A stretch of 64,000 bases of DNA, taken from assembly GCA_035632055.1 (NCBI GenBank), contig DASQHO010000047.1, positions 3,803-67,802 on the forward strand. The letters run 5' to 3'. This DNA comes from REEB95 sp035632055 (GTDB lineage: Bacteria > Pseudomonadota > Alphaproteobacteria > ATCC43930 > CGMCC-115725). Numbering within the stretch: position 1 is the stretch's first letter; each line of letters opens with the position of its first letter. Below the pieces are notes generated by a model. The model searched no databases and was not told the origin of the DNA. It worked only from the letters and a program-made list of their open reading frames with translations. This document shows, in pieces, positions 1 to 7,821 of this stretch. A program made the translations under genes and the position numbers.

Positions 1-951
1 TCGTCGGGTCGCGTATACAAGATCAAGGTGCACACGCTGCCGGTTGGCACACCCCAATCGCGTGGCAAGGCGATGATCAATCTGCTGCCGAACCTGTCCG
101 AGAAAGAGACCATTTCGACCGTCATGCCGCTGCCCGAAACCGCGCAGGAGATCGAGGACAAGACGATCGTCTTTGCCACCGCGCACGGCTATGTCCGCCG
201 CAACGCGCTGAGCGATTTCGAAGAGGTCAAGGCCAACGGCAAGATCGCGATGAAATTCGAAGGCGACGACAAGGACGACCGGCTTATCGCCGCGGCGATT
301 TGCACCGCGTCTGACGATGTGCTGCTGGCGACGCGCAACGGCAAGGTCATTCGTTTCCCGGCTGAAGATGTGCGCGTTTTCTCGAGCCGCGGCTCGGTCG
401 GCGTGCGTGGCATCAAGCTCGCCAAGGGCGACGAGGTGTTCTCGATGTCGATCCTGCGGCACGAGGATGTCGAATCCGAGCTGCGCTATACCTACATCAA
501 AGAGGCTAACCGGCGGCGGCATGGCGAAGAGGAAGCCGAGGATGCCGATGCCGACGAGACTGCGGCAGCGACCATTACCGAGGCGCAATTCAACGAAATG
601 GCGACCCGCGAGGAATTCCTTCTCACGGTCACCGAGCGCGGCTTCGGCAAGCGCTGCTCGGCCTATGATTATCGCATCACCGGCCGCGGCGGGCAGGGCA
701 TCGAAAACATGAAACCAAGCCGCAACCAGGGTGCGACAGTCGCGGTTTTCCCGGTACGCGGCCAGGATCAGCTGATGCTGGTCACCAATGAAGGCACGGT
801 GATCCGCACGCCGGTGCAGGATATCAGCATCCGGCGAAGGGGGAGTGGGGGCGTGCGCGTGTTCACGCTCGATGAGGGCGCACGCGTCGTGTCGGTGGCG
901 CATCTTGCGGAAGCCGGCGAGAATGGCGATGGGGAGGCAGGGGGAAAATAA
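1..951 (+). CDS. gyrA: DNA gyrase subunit A, C-terminal part (5' end outside window)
   Basis: The reading frame is open from base 1 and ends at TAA 949-951, so only the last 316 residues are present. They form the DNA-wrapping beta-pinwheel of GyrA: repeated blades of the type 'IVFATAHGYVRR', 'VLLATRNGKVIRF' and 'LMLVTNEGTVIRTP', and a GyrA-box-like 'GRGGQG' near residue 231. An acidic stretch around residues 178-190 (EEEAEDADADE) interrupts the blades. GyrA wraps DNA so that gyrase can introduce negative supercoils. I prefer GyrA to ParC because of the blade number and because coaD follows directly, a common alphaproteobacterial order. The stop overlaps the coaD start (TAATG). Confidence 0.95.
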   Translation, partial: SSGRVYKIKVHTLPVGTPQSRGKAMINLLPNLSEKETISTVMPLPETAQEIEDKTIVFATAHGYVRRNALSDFEEVKANGKIAMKFEGDDKDDRLIAAAICTASDDVLLATRNGKVIRFPAEDVRVFSSRGSVGVRGIKLAKGDEVFSMSILRHEDVESELRYTYIKEANRRRHGEEEAEDADADETAAATITEAQFNEMATREEFLLTVTERGFGKRCSAYDYRITGRGGQGIENMKPSRNQGATVAVFPVRGQDQLMLVTNEGTVIRTPVQDISIRRRGSGGVRVFTLDEGARVVSVAHLAEAGENGDGEAGGK

Positions 952-1475
952 TGAGCGCGGCGCGCGTTGGTGTTTATCCGGGGACTTTCGATCCAATTAC
1001 CAACGGCCACACAGACATCATCGTGCGCGCCACCAAAGTCGTCGATCGGCTGGTCGTCGGCGTCGCGCGCAATGCGGGCAAAGGCCCGCTGTTTTCTACC
1101 GAAGAGCGCGTCGCGATCGTCAAGGCCGAGATCGAGCATCTGCCCGCCGACGCGCGTAAACGCATTGCGGTGAAGCCGTTCGACACGCTGCTGATGCAAT
1201 TCGCCGTCGACAACGGTGCCTCGGTCATCATCCGCGGACTGCGCGCGGTGTCGGATTTCGAATACGAATTTCAGATGGCTGGTATGAACAGCCGTATTAA
1301 CTCCGATGTCGAGACGCTGTTTCTGATGGCGTCCGATCGCTTCCAATTCATCTCATCGCGGTTCGTGAAGGAAATCGGGATGCTGGGCGGGAATGTTACG
1401 CCATTCGTCAGTGCGCGCGTCGCGAAACGCATCGCCGGACGATTCGATGGCGGCGGTACACGCAAGCGTCGGTAG
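951..1475 (+). CDS. coaD: Pantetheine-phosphate adenylyltransferase
   Basis: The 174-residue product makes dephospho-CoA from 4'-phosphopantetheine and ATP, the penultimate step of coenzyme A synthesis, in the cytoplasm. The N-terminal nucleotidyltransferase signature 'GTFDPITNGH' (about residues 11-20) contains the T/HxGH-type ATP site. 'IIRGLRAVSDFEYEFQMAGMN' lies mid-protein, and 'ISSRFVKEI' carries the second ATP-binding motif. The length is slightly above the usual ~160, with a basic tail. The ATG at 951 overlaps the gyrA stop by one base, so translation is probably coupled. Confidence 0.97.
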   Translation: MSAARVGVYPGTFDPITNGHTDIIVRATKVVDRLVVGVARNAGKGPLFSTEERVAIVKAEIEHLPADARKRIAVKPFDTLLMQFAVDNGASVIIRGLRAVSDFEYEFQMAGMNSRINSDVETLFLMASDRFQFISSRFVKEIGMLGGNVTPFVSARVAKRIAGRFDGGGTRKRR

Positions 1476-1615
1476 TGCCGTCGAACGCTTATTCGCATTT
1501 AAGATGAACGGGAATTAACTTGGCCGTCGCGGGAGGCTGGACCCAAATGGCCACCGACAGCTGCAAGGCTGCCGGCCCGCTTGGACCCCCTTTAGCGGGC
1601 AGATACCCCTGGGTC

Positions 1616-1657
1616 CGCCCCGCCTGCACCCCTTTCCTCCACAGCGCAGGCGGGGCG
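1616..1657 (+). terminator. Perfect 12-bp GC hairpin in the coaD-OYE intergenic region
   Basis: CGCCCCGCCTGC at 1616-1627 is exactly complementary to GCAGGCGGGGCG at 1646-1657, with an 18-base loop. No T-tract follows, so it is not a classical intrinsic terminator. It could slow or stop polymerase after coaD or shape the leader of the next gene. Nothing else recognisable lies in the 277 bases between the genes. Confidence 0.4.
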
Positions 1658-1752
1658 ATTCATATTCAGCGTTCAGCCCTTCGCCCACGCGATATCCATC
1701 CCACGCGCCGCAGCCACGCGGCGCTGCGAACGTCCATGAAAGGCTCTATGTG

Positions 1753-2874
1753 ATGGCCAGTAGGCTGTTCTCGCCGTTTAAGCTGCGTACGCTCGCGCTC
1801 AAAAACCGCATCGTCGTCTCGCCGATGTGTCAATACAGCGCCGACGACGGTGTCGCGTCGGATTGGCACATGGCGCACGTGCCGACGATGGCGATGTCCG
1901 GCGCCGGCCTGATGATGATCGAGATGACCGACGTCGAGCCGATCGGCCGGATTACGCTCGGCTGTCTCGGCCTTTACTCGGACGCGTGCGAGGTGGCGCT
2001 GCGTCGCGTGGTGCAATCGGCGAAACGTTGGGGCGGTGCGGCGATTGGAATTCAACTGGCGCATGCAGGACGTAAAGGCTCGACCCACAAGCCGTGGGAC
2101 GGTGGCACACCGCTGCAGCCGCATGACGGCGCGTGGCAAACGGTAGCGCCATCGCCGCTGCCGTTCGCCGACGGCTGGCCGGTGCCGGCGGCGCTGAGCG
2201 AAGCCGATATCGAACGCATCATCGGTGCATTTGCAACGGCGGCGCAGCGCGCATTGCGCGTCGGCGCCGATCTGGTCGAGCTGCATGGTGCGCATGGTTA
2301 TTTGTTGCATCAGTTCCAGTCGCCGTTGTCGAACAAGCGGACGGACAAATGGGGCGGCAGCGCCGACAACCGCATGCGCTTTCCGTTGCGTGTCGTCGAA
2401 GCGGTGCGCGCGGTCTGGCCCGAGGACAAACCACTGGGCATGCGGATCAGCTGTCACGAATGGACTGACGGTGGACTGACGCCGGACGACGCCGTGATCT
2501 ATGCACGGGCACTCAAGGCGCGCGGCGTCGACTATCTCTGCTGTTCGGGCAGCGGCAACATCGCGACCGCCAAGATTCCGATCGCGCCCGGCTACATGGT
2601 GGAATTCGCCGCCCGCGTCCGGCGCGATGCCAACATCGCGACGCGCGCCATCGGCATGATCCTGACGCCGCGGCAAGCCGAGACCATCGTGGCCGACGCG
2701 CAGGCGGACATGGTGGCGATGGCCCGCGCGTTTCTCGACGATCCGCGTTGGGGCTGGCACGCCGCCGAAGCGTTGGGTGAGCCCATCCCGGCGCCGCCGC
2801 AGTATCAGCGGGCAACCCGCGATACCTGGCCGGGAGCGAAAATCCTGCGGCCACCCGCTGCCGCGGCGGAGTAA
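1753..2874 (+). CDS. NADH:flavin oxidoreductase, old yellow enzyme family (YqjM-like)
   Basis: This FMN-dependent ene-reductase type enzyme has about 373 residues and forms a TIM barrel. Family marks are the N-terminal 'RIVVSPMCQYSADDG', which holds the Cys of the YqjM subclass that tunes the flavin, and 'IQLAHAGRKGS'. Others are 'ELHGAHGYLLHQF' with the His-His substrate-binding pair, 'TDKWGGSADNRMRF', and a C-terminal 'MARAFLDDPRW' at the FMN phosphate. The physiological substrate (an activated alkene, quinone or nitro compound) cannot be read from the sequence. GTG at 1750 and ATG at 1753 are both possible starts; I chose ATG, about ten bases after AAAGG. Confidence 0.9.
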   Translation: MASRLFSPFKLRTLALKNRIVVSPMCQYSADDGVASDWHMAHVPTMAMSGAGLMMIEMTDVEPIGRITLGCLGLYSDACEVALRRVVQSAKRWGGAAIGIQLAHAGRKGSTHKPWDGGTPLQPHDGAWQTVAPSPLPFADGWPVPAALSEADIERIIGAFATAAQRALRVGADLVELHGAHGYLLHQFQSPLSNKRTDKWGGSADNRMRFPLRVVEAVRAVWPEDKPLGMRISCHEWTDGGLTPDDAVIYARALKARGVDYLCCSGSGNIATAKIPIAPGYMVEFAARVRRDANIATRAIGMILTPRQAETIVADAQADMVAMARAFLDDPRWGWHAAEALGEPIPAPPQYQRATRDTWPGAKILRPPAAAAE

Positions 2875-2901
2875 ACCCGGCGTTAACCACATTCATGGTT
2901 T

Positions 2902-2916
2902 TTAATAAGGAGTTAA
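2902..2916 (+). promoter_or_regulatory. CtrA-type box (TTAA-N7-TTAA) before the Flp pilin gene
   Basis: TTAA at 2902-2905 and TTAA at 2913-2916 are separated by exactly seven bases, the consensus for the cell-cycle regulator CtrA. Another TTAAC half-site lies at 2883-2887. The box ends 45 bases before the pilin start. In Caulobacter, CtrA directly controls pilA, so the position is functionally sensible, but binding is inferred. Confidence 0.55.
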
Positions 2917-2961
2917 TGGCGCATCGCTTAGCCTCGCGCCGGCTCATCACCGGAGACGATC

Positions 2962-3123
2962 GTGCACGCATTCATTCTCTCAGTGATCCGCGACACGCGC
3001 GGCGCTACAGCAATCGAATATGCGCTCATCGCCAGCCTGATCGCAGTCGTAATTGCCGTTGCAGTCAGCAATGTCGGTACTCAGGTCGAAGGAATGTTCA
3101 GCAGCGTCGCTAGCGCGTTTTGA
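2962..3123 (+). CDS. Flp/Fap-type (type IVb) pilin
   Basis: This 53-residue protein starts at GTG, six bases after a GGAG ribosome-binding site at 2952-2955. It has a short basic leader and then 'RGATAIEYALIA'. Cleavage after Gly would leave Ala at +1, Glu at +5 and Tyr at +6, the diagnostic pattern of Flp pilins processed by a TadV-type prepilin peptidase. A hydrophobic helix (LIASLIAVVIAVAV) follows, then a short hydrophilic tail. It would form the major subunit of tight-adherence pili. No Tad secretion gene lies in this window, so assembly genes must be elsewhere. Length and motif match the family closely. Confidence 0.88.
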   Translation: MHAFILSVIRDTRGATAIEYALIASLIAVVIAVAVSNVGTQVEGMFSSVASAF

Positions 3124-3261
3124 GCGTTTGGAAGCGTCTGCACGAAAAACGCGTGCGTTAACCGTACCTCGCTACTGAAAGCGTTTAGCGAGAATGCTAC
3201 AAATCCTCGAGCGTCGGCCGCGCAGTGTTAACCAAGCGGCCGATGCACGGGATTCTCGACA

Positions 3262-4257
3262 ATGCTCGACGGCTATTCCGCGCCAGATCTGTTTCGTGCT
3301 GTCGCCGCGCCGTTCGCGCGCCGGCTGTACCTGGTCACCGGCGGATGCGGATTCATCGGCTCGCACCTCGTTGAAGCGCTAATCGAACGCGGCGATACCG
3401 TGCGCGTGCTCGACGATCTGTCGCGCGGCCGACGCGAGCACCTTCCGCGCGGCGTTGAATTCATCGAGGCCGATGTCGCCGATCCAGCGGCCGTGCGCCG
3501 TGCAATTCAAGATGTGGATGGTTGCTTCCATCTTGCGGCAGTGCCGTCGGTCATCGAATGCCAGAGCCGCTGGCTCGAGGCGCATCGCACTAACCTGACT
3601 GGCACGATTAATATCTTCGATGCCGCACGCCGCGCGCAGCCCGGCAAGGCGATTCCCGTGGTCTATGCGTCGTCGGCCGCGGTTTATGGCAATCGCGGCA
3701 TGGCCCCGCTGAGCGAAACGCTGGCGCCGCAGCCGATCTCGATCTGCGGCGCCGATAAAGTCGGGTGCGAGCTACATGCGCGCATCGCGCACGCAGCTCA
3801 CGGCGTTCCGACCGTCGGGCTGCGCCTCTTCAACGTCTATGGACCACGCCAGGCCACCGATTGCGCCCATCCCGGCGTTGTGCCGAGCTTTCTCGGGCGG
3901 CTCGCTGCGTGCCGGCCGGTGCCGATTTTCGGAGATGGCACCCAAGTGCGCGATTTCATTTATGTAGATGACGCTGTCGCAGCGTTCCTCGCGGCCATGG
4001 GCCGTAACGCTGGTGCTGAAATCTTCAACGTCTGCACCGGCCAGGGGACGACCGTCACGGCGTTAGCGCAGTTGCTGACACGGCGTTTCGACATCGAGGC
4101 TGAAACCGCTTTTTTGCCCGTGCGGGCTTGCGATGTACGGTATTCGATCGGCGAGCCGGCCGCTGCCGCGCGCGAACTCGGTTTCACGGCGGCGACTGGT
4201 CTCGAAGCCGGGCTCGACGCGACCATGCGAATGCTGCGGACGGTCAACGCGGTCTGA
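3262..4257 (+). CDS. NAD-dependent epimerase/dehydratase (extended SDR) with Cys for catalytic Tyr
   Basis: This 331-residue extended short-chain dehydrogenase belongs to the UDP-sugar 4-epimerase/dehydratase group. The Rossmann motif 'GGCGFIGSH' lies near residue 27, followed by 'DDLSRGRREHLP' and 'FHLAAVPSV'. 'YASSAAVYG' holds the catalytic Ser/Thr region, and 'LRLFNVYGPRQ' and 'QVRDFIYVDD' are typical of nucleotide-sugar epimerases. The catalytic segment reads 'ISICGADK', where homologs have Tyr-Gly-x-x-Lys. Codon 162 is TGC (3745-3747), so the proton-relay Tyr is replaced while the Lys is kept. The enzyme may be inactive or altered, or this is a sequence error. About 25 residues precede the core, and the start is not firmly fixed. 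Confidence 0.85.
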   Translation: MLDGYSAPDLFRAVAAPFARRLYLVTGGCGFIGSHLVEALIERGDTVRVLDDLSRGRREHLPRGVEFIEADVADPAAVRRAIQDVDGCFHLAAVPSVIECQSRWLEAHRTNLTGTINIFDAARRAQPGKAIPVVYASSAAVYGNRGMAPLSETLAPQPISICGADKVGCELHARIAHAAHGVPTVGLRLFNVYGPRQATDCAHPGVVPSFLGRLAACRPVPIFGDGTQVRDFIYVDDAVAAFLAAMGRNAGAEIFNVCTGQGTTVTALAQLLTRRFDIEAETAFLPVRACDVRYSIGEPAAAARELGFTAATGLEAGLDATMRMLRTVNAV

Positions 4258-4279
4258 TCGCCGGCGATTGGGGCAATCG

Positions 4280-4726
4280 TCAGGACTTGAGCACGCGTCC
4301 ATCCGGAGCTGCGACGCTGACCGCGACCGGTATGCCGCTGCGAACGCTCTGCGTCACCGTGCAGAAATCCTCGAATTGCGCGAGGGCGCGGTCGAGATGA
4401 ACGAGCGATTCCGGCGCCGTGCCGAGCATGATTTTGACGTTCATACCCGAAACGCGTAGGCGGTTACGCTCGTTGCGGCTGATTTCGCAGTTAGCCGTCG
4501 CGGTCAGCGCACCGGGGTCTTCCTTGAACTTGGCATTGGCGAAGATGAGGCTCGCCGACAGGCAATTGGCGACGGCGGCCGCCAGCAGCTGGACGGGCGA
4601 GGGGCCGGCGCCATCGCCCAAGGGCGGCGGCTCATCGGCGGTTCCGGCCGCGAGATTGGAACCGAAATCGACGAGGAAGCGGTATTTGCCCTGGCGCGTG
4701 ATGGTGACGGATGCTTCGCTGGCCAT
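4280..4726 (-). CDS. OsmC/Ohr family protein
   Basis: The 148-residue product belongs to the OsmC family of thiol-dependent (hydro)peroxide-handling or related small proteins. One conserved Cys lies in 'AAAVANCLSASL' (about residue 56) and the second in 'FEDFCTVTQSVR' (about residue 120), matching the redox pair of the family. An N-terminal beta-rich part ('VTITRQGKYRFLVDFG') and a proline-rich loop precede the first Cys. A GGAG about ten bases upstream supports the ATG at 4726. The exact substrate is unknown; many relatives of this subgroup are annotated only as OsmC family. Confidence 0.85.
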   Translation of the reverse strand: MASEASVTITRQGKYRFLVDFGSNLAAGTADEPPPLGDGAGPSPVQLLAAAVANCLSASLIFANAKFKEDPGALTATANCEISRNERNRLRVSGMNVKIMLGTAPESLVHLDRALAQFEDFCTVTQSVRSGIPVAVSVAAPDGRVLKS

Positions 4727-4812
4727 CGGTGGTCACTCCGCTGGTTGATGGCGTGCGCCCACGTGTCTGCAATGGACGTACTGTCTTACGTTAACAGAAG
4801 CGTGGCACCGAT

Positions 4813-5145
4813 TCAGGACTGCAACAGTTTTCGCTTGCTCTGAAACTCGGTCTCGCCAATTTCACCGCGCGCGAAACGCTGCTCCAAGATGTCGAGCGCG
4901 GTACGGCCTGAATGGGCGGAACTCCGTGTCAGCCAGATGACTATGGCGACCACGGCGGCAGCGATGATGAGCATCATCAACGGGCCAATTATCATGCCAG
5001 GCGACCACCACCATCCCCAGCCGTGCCACATCATCGGACCGTAGCCATAACGCGGTCCGGTTTCCGATGCGGTCTGTGCCAAAGCCGGCAGCGAGACCAG
5101 TGTCATCGCGCCAGCGGCAGCAATCCATCGCGCGGGCTTGAACAT
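4813..5145 (-). CDS. Small membrane protein with C-terminal SHOCT domain
   Basis: The product has 110 residues. A cleavable signal peptide is likely at 1-23 (ending 'SLPALAQ'). Then come a Gly/Trp/Met-rich linker (MMWHGWGWWW), one strong transmembrane helix (about 50-72) and a C-terminal SHOCT motif, 'DILEQRFARGEIGETEF' (about 87-103). SHOCT modules are short amphipathic helices found at the ends of many membrane proteins; their role is unclear. A GAGGAGA ribosome-binding site precedes the ATG. No partner is evident nearby. Confidence 0.8.
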   Translation of the reverse strand: MFKPARWIAAAGAMTLVSLPALAQTASETGPRYGYGPMMWHGWGWWWSPGMIIGPLMMLIIAAAVVAIVIWLTRSSAHSGRTALDILEQRFARGEIGETEFQSKRKLLQS

Positions 5146-5251
5146 GCGGATTCTCCTCTACGTTCGGCAATGGTCGAGCGTAAAGAGGTTGCCGCAGCCG
5201 CAGCATTGACATGGATCAACCGGCGACGATCGAACGCCCGCTGTTCGGCGG

Positions 5252-6349
5252 TCAGCCAATCTGGCGCGCGACGAGCGGCCCGAGCCGGTTGGCGAGCGTC
5301 AATGGTAGGCGTTGCCAGGTGCCGACCATGAGGCGGTACTTCGGATTGAGCGGATTGATCTCGGGCAGATCGGCGCGTTTTACTAGCCGGTATTGATAGC
5401 CGAGCGGCATCGGTTCGAAGCCCCAGTAAGTCTTGTAATCGAATGATCCGGTGCCCCGTTTGCTACGGCCGAAATCGAACACGCGCACGCCGCACGCCGC
5501 CGCGCGCTGCATCTGCGCCCAATACATCAAATCGTACGCGTGCAGTCGCCGCGCCGCCGGCACGGCTCCGCCGTAATAGGGCAGGACGCGGTTTTTGAAG
5601 TAGAAGCTCATCAGCGCTGCGGACGGGCCGTCGGGTCCGTTGACGGTCGAAATCTCGACCGCATCGCCAAATGTTTCTTTGATCGCGCCATAGAAACGCA
5701 GCGGCAGGACCGGTGTGCCGAGGTTGCGCAGGCTTTCGGCGTAGATACGGAAGAATGTTTCGACCGGCGCGTTGGCGTCGACAACCAGCCGCCCATCGTC
5801 GATCGCTTTGCGAAGATCGGCGCGCTTCTTGCGCGGTATTGCTTTGAGATTGTCTGCGTCGCTGGCGGCAAGCGTGCGTTCGAATCCGAAATAAAGCTCG
5901 GTCTTGGCGCGCCACGCGGCGCCGAGCGGCAACGGCGCGCTTTGGCGCAACTCGACAAAATCGACGGCGAAGCGTTGGCCGAGCTCGGTAGCGTCGTCGG
6001 CGAGCGCGCCCGCCGCCTCATCGTCATCGGCGATGATGCCGCCGCCGGTGGCAAAAGCGGTCGAGATCAGCGCATCGCCGAACAGACGCGATTTAACGTG
6101 CACGAGCGGCAAAATGCCGACGAGATCGCGGCCGCGCCAGGCGCAGCGGTAGTGCGTTGCGTGACCCAGCGTACGTTCGACGATGTGGCGCCAACGGGCG
6201 CGATGGAAGAAAGTCGCGTGCGGGGCGTGCTCGACATAGGCCTCCCATGCGGCTTCGTCGCCGTCACGCAGCGGCCGGATGTCGATCGGAACGAGCGACG
6301 GCAGTGGACGGTCGAATACCAGTGTACGCGCCGCGGTATCTGGGCTCAT
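5252..6349 (-). CDS. FemAB-like acyltransferase of the XrtA/PEP-CTERM-associated type
   Basis: This 365-residue cytoplasmic protein has a GNAT-fold FemAB/peptidoglycan-bridge-like domain. Recognisable stretches are 'HATFFHRARWRHIVERT' near the N-terminus, 'LRFYGAIKETFGD' and 'PYYGGAVPAARRLHAYD' mid-protein, and 'FDFGRSKRGTGSFDYKTYWG' near the C-terminus, which match the subgroup named for exosortase A/PEP-CTERM neighbourhoods. It overlaps the upstream glycosyltransferase by four bases (ATGA), so the two form one operon. That suggests a shared role in making or decorating an exopolysaccharide. No exosortase or PEP-CTERM protein is visible here. The reaction itself is inferred from the family only. 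Confidence 0.82.
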   Translation of the reverse strand: MSPDTAARTLVFDRPLPSLVPIDIRPLRDGDEAAWEAYVEHAPHATFFHRARWRHIVERTLGHATHYRCAWRGRDLVGILPLVHVKSRLFGDALISTAFATGGGIIADDDEAAGALADDATELGQRFAVDFVELRQSAPLPLGAAWRAKTELYFGFERTLAASDADNLKAIPRKKRADLRKAIDDGRLVVDANAPVETFFRIYAESLRNLGTPVLPLRFYGAIKETFGDAVEISTVNGPDGPSAALMSFYFKNRVLPYYGGAVPAARRLHAYDLMYWAQMQRAAACGVRVFDFGRSKRGTGSFDYKTYWGFEPMPLGYQYRLVKRADLPEINPLNPKYRLMVGTWQRLPLTLANRLGPLVARQIG

Positions 6350-7506
6350 GGCTGTCCTTCAAACAGCCGCGCATAGGCTTCGACCATGCGCGCGAACGGG
6401 AAAACGGCGGTCACGTGGGCGCGGTTTATGCTGCCGAGCGCGTGGCGGCGGCCGGTGTCGGCAACCAACGCGGCCAGCGCCGCTGCGAGCGTCGTATCGC
6501 CGCGCGGAACGATGAATGCGCGGTTGGCCGGCGCGACCATGTGCTTGACGTCGCCGACTTCGACCGCGGCGATCGGCAGGCCGGCGGCCATCGCCTCGAG
6601 CACTGTCATCGGCATCTGTTCGGTGTCGGACGACAGCGCAAAAATGTCGAAGTACGCGAGCACGCGTTGCGGCTCGCGCACTGCGCCCAAGAAGCGCACG
6701 CGATCGGCAATGTCGAGGCGCTGGGCAAGGACTTCGAGCGCCGGCCGCTCGCTGCCGTCGCCGGCGATCACCAGACGCGTCGTCCGATTGTCGAGTCGCG
6801 CAAAGGCATTCAGTAGGCGGCCGAGATTCTTTTCCGGTCGCAACGGCGCGACTGTGCCGATGACGATCTCATCCGTAGTGCGCTGAAAGGGTGATGTGCC
6901 GTCAACGGGCTGGCGGCGGAATTCACCGACTTCGATGCCATTCGGCAGATAGAGCACGCGCGCCTCTGGCAGGCGCCAGCGGTTGATAGCGATTTCCTTG
7001 AGCGTATGCGACGGCACGATCACCGTTTCGGTCTGTGCCAACGCCAGGCGACGCAGCACGCCGCGGCGCCAGAGCGGACGCTCGGCCTCGTCGGGTCCGA
7101 ACCCGTCCTCAAAATGGCAGTGGCGCACGCCGACCCGCAGACGGTTCGCCATTGCCCATTCGATTGCGCCCCAGTTGTATGTTGCGAGCAGATCGGGCGC
7201 TGCGGCGCGGATGCGGTGGGTCGCAGCGCCGACCCGCGCCAATAGGCCGCCGCGCGGCAGCGCGACCTCGACGGCGATGTCGGCCGTACCATCGATACGT
7301 TCGCGACAGCTAGTGTCGCCGCTCAAGCTCACGACCGTATGACGGAAGCGCGGCCCGATGGCGTTGATTGTGCGCGCCAAGCGCACCTGGATGCCGCCAA
7401 CGCCGAAGCCCGGAAGCACGTGCAAGACGTGCCGTTGCTTGGCGGGTAGGGGCGTGTCGGCAGTGTCGTGCCGATCCAGCCAGGGCAATGACAGAGCTTG
7501 GACCAC
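6346..7506 (-). CDS. Glycosyltransferase family 4
   Basis: The product has 386 residues in two Rossmann-like halves (GT-B). The N-terminal half holds 'LHVLPGFGVGGIQVRLAR', a GT4 acceptor-side loop. The C-terminal half holds 'IGTVAPLRPEKNLGRLLNAF', 'LVIAGDGSERPALE', 'RVRFLGAV' and the donor-binding 'LSSDTEQMPMTVLEAMAAG' with the conserved Glu pair. It resembles the sugar transferases that accompany exosortase systems. GTG at 7506 is the first standard start after an in-frame TAG, and no convincing ribosome-binding site precedes it. It is first in an operon with the FemAB-like gene. A hairpin with a T-run lies 60 bases upstream and could act as a leader attenuator. Confidence 0.85.
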   Translation of the reverse strand: MVQALSLPWLDRHDTADTPLPAKQRHVLHVLPGFGVGGIQVRLARTINAIGPRFRHTVVSLSGDTSCRERIDGTADIAVEVALPRGGLLARVGAATHRIRAAAPDLLATYNWGAIEWAMANRLRVGVRHCHFEDGFGPDEAERPLWRRGVLRRLALAQTETVIVPSHTLKEIAINRWRLPEARVLYLPNGIEVGEFRRQPVDGTSPFQRTTDEIVIGTVAPLRPEKNLGRLLNAFARLDNRTTRLVIAGDGSERPALEVLAQRLDIADRVRFLGAVREPQRVLAYFDIFALSSDTEQMPMTVLEAMAAGLPIAAVEVGDVKHMVAPANRAFIVPRGDTTLAAALAALVADTGRRHALGSINRAHVTAVFPFARMVEAYARLFEGQP

Positions 7507-7566
7507 GGGCCGGATGGTGGCGGAAAATGGCTAAAGAACCGATAGCGCCAGCGGCCTCGGTTGGCC

Positions 7567-7602
7567 AAAAAAAAGACGGCGGATCCTTGCGGAACCGCCG
7601 TC
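7567..7602 (-). terminator. Intrinsic terminator, minus strand
   Basis: Read on the minus strand, GACGGCGG pairs with CCGCCGTC (7595-7602 with 7575-7582). Three more inner pairs and a four-base loop follow, then eight T residues (7574-7567). It is a textbook intrinsic terminator. It sits only 60 bases before the glycosyltransferase start, so it either ends a small upstream transcript or attenuates the glycosyltransferase operon. Confidence 0.85.
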
Positions 7603-7821
7603 AAGTCGTCCGCCAACTGAAGTCTCGTTCGGGAGACATCGCGGGGGCGGAACCCTGCTTTTTTCGATTGTCTGTCCCGAACGGCCCGGTTTGTGCGGAC
7701 TTGCTTTTCCTCTGATTTCTCCGTTGCAATGGCCGGGCCACGTGTTGGAAAGCGTTGTTTTACAATCCATTAGAAGATTTTCTGGGTTTCGAGCTGTGCA
7801 TGCCCGTAAATCCTGCCGACG
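7603..7821 (-). ncRNA. Candidate structured RNA or operon leader between two terminators
   Basis: These roughly 220 bases have no convincing ORF and are bounded on both sides by minus-strand terminators. On the minus strand they can fold into two further stems. One pairs 7733-7739 with 7683-7689 (GGCCCGG/CCGGGCC) around a purine-rich loop. The other pairs 7669-7680 with 7629-7638 (ten pairs with a two-base bulge). Together with the terminator hairpin this gives three consecutive stems, as in a small RNA or a regulatory leader of the glycosyltransferase operon. I do not recognise 6S, SRP, tmRNA or RNase P signatures. A frame encoding up to 126 residues crosses the region but looks random. Confidence 0.4.

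Noticed and set aside
1666..2892. 408-residue open frame opposite the old yellow enzyme gene
   Set aside because: It mirrors the GC-rich codons of the real gene, has low-complexity His/Arg composition and no recognisable motif.
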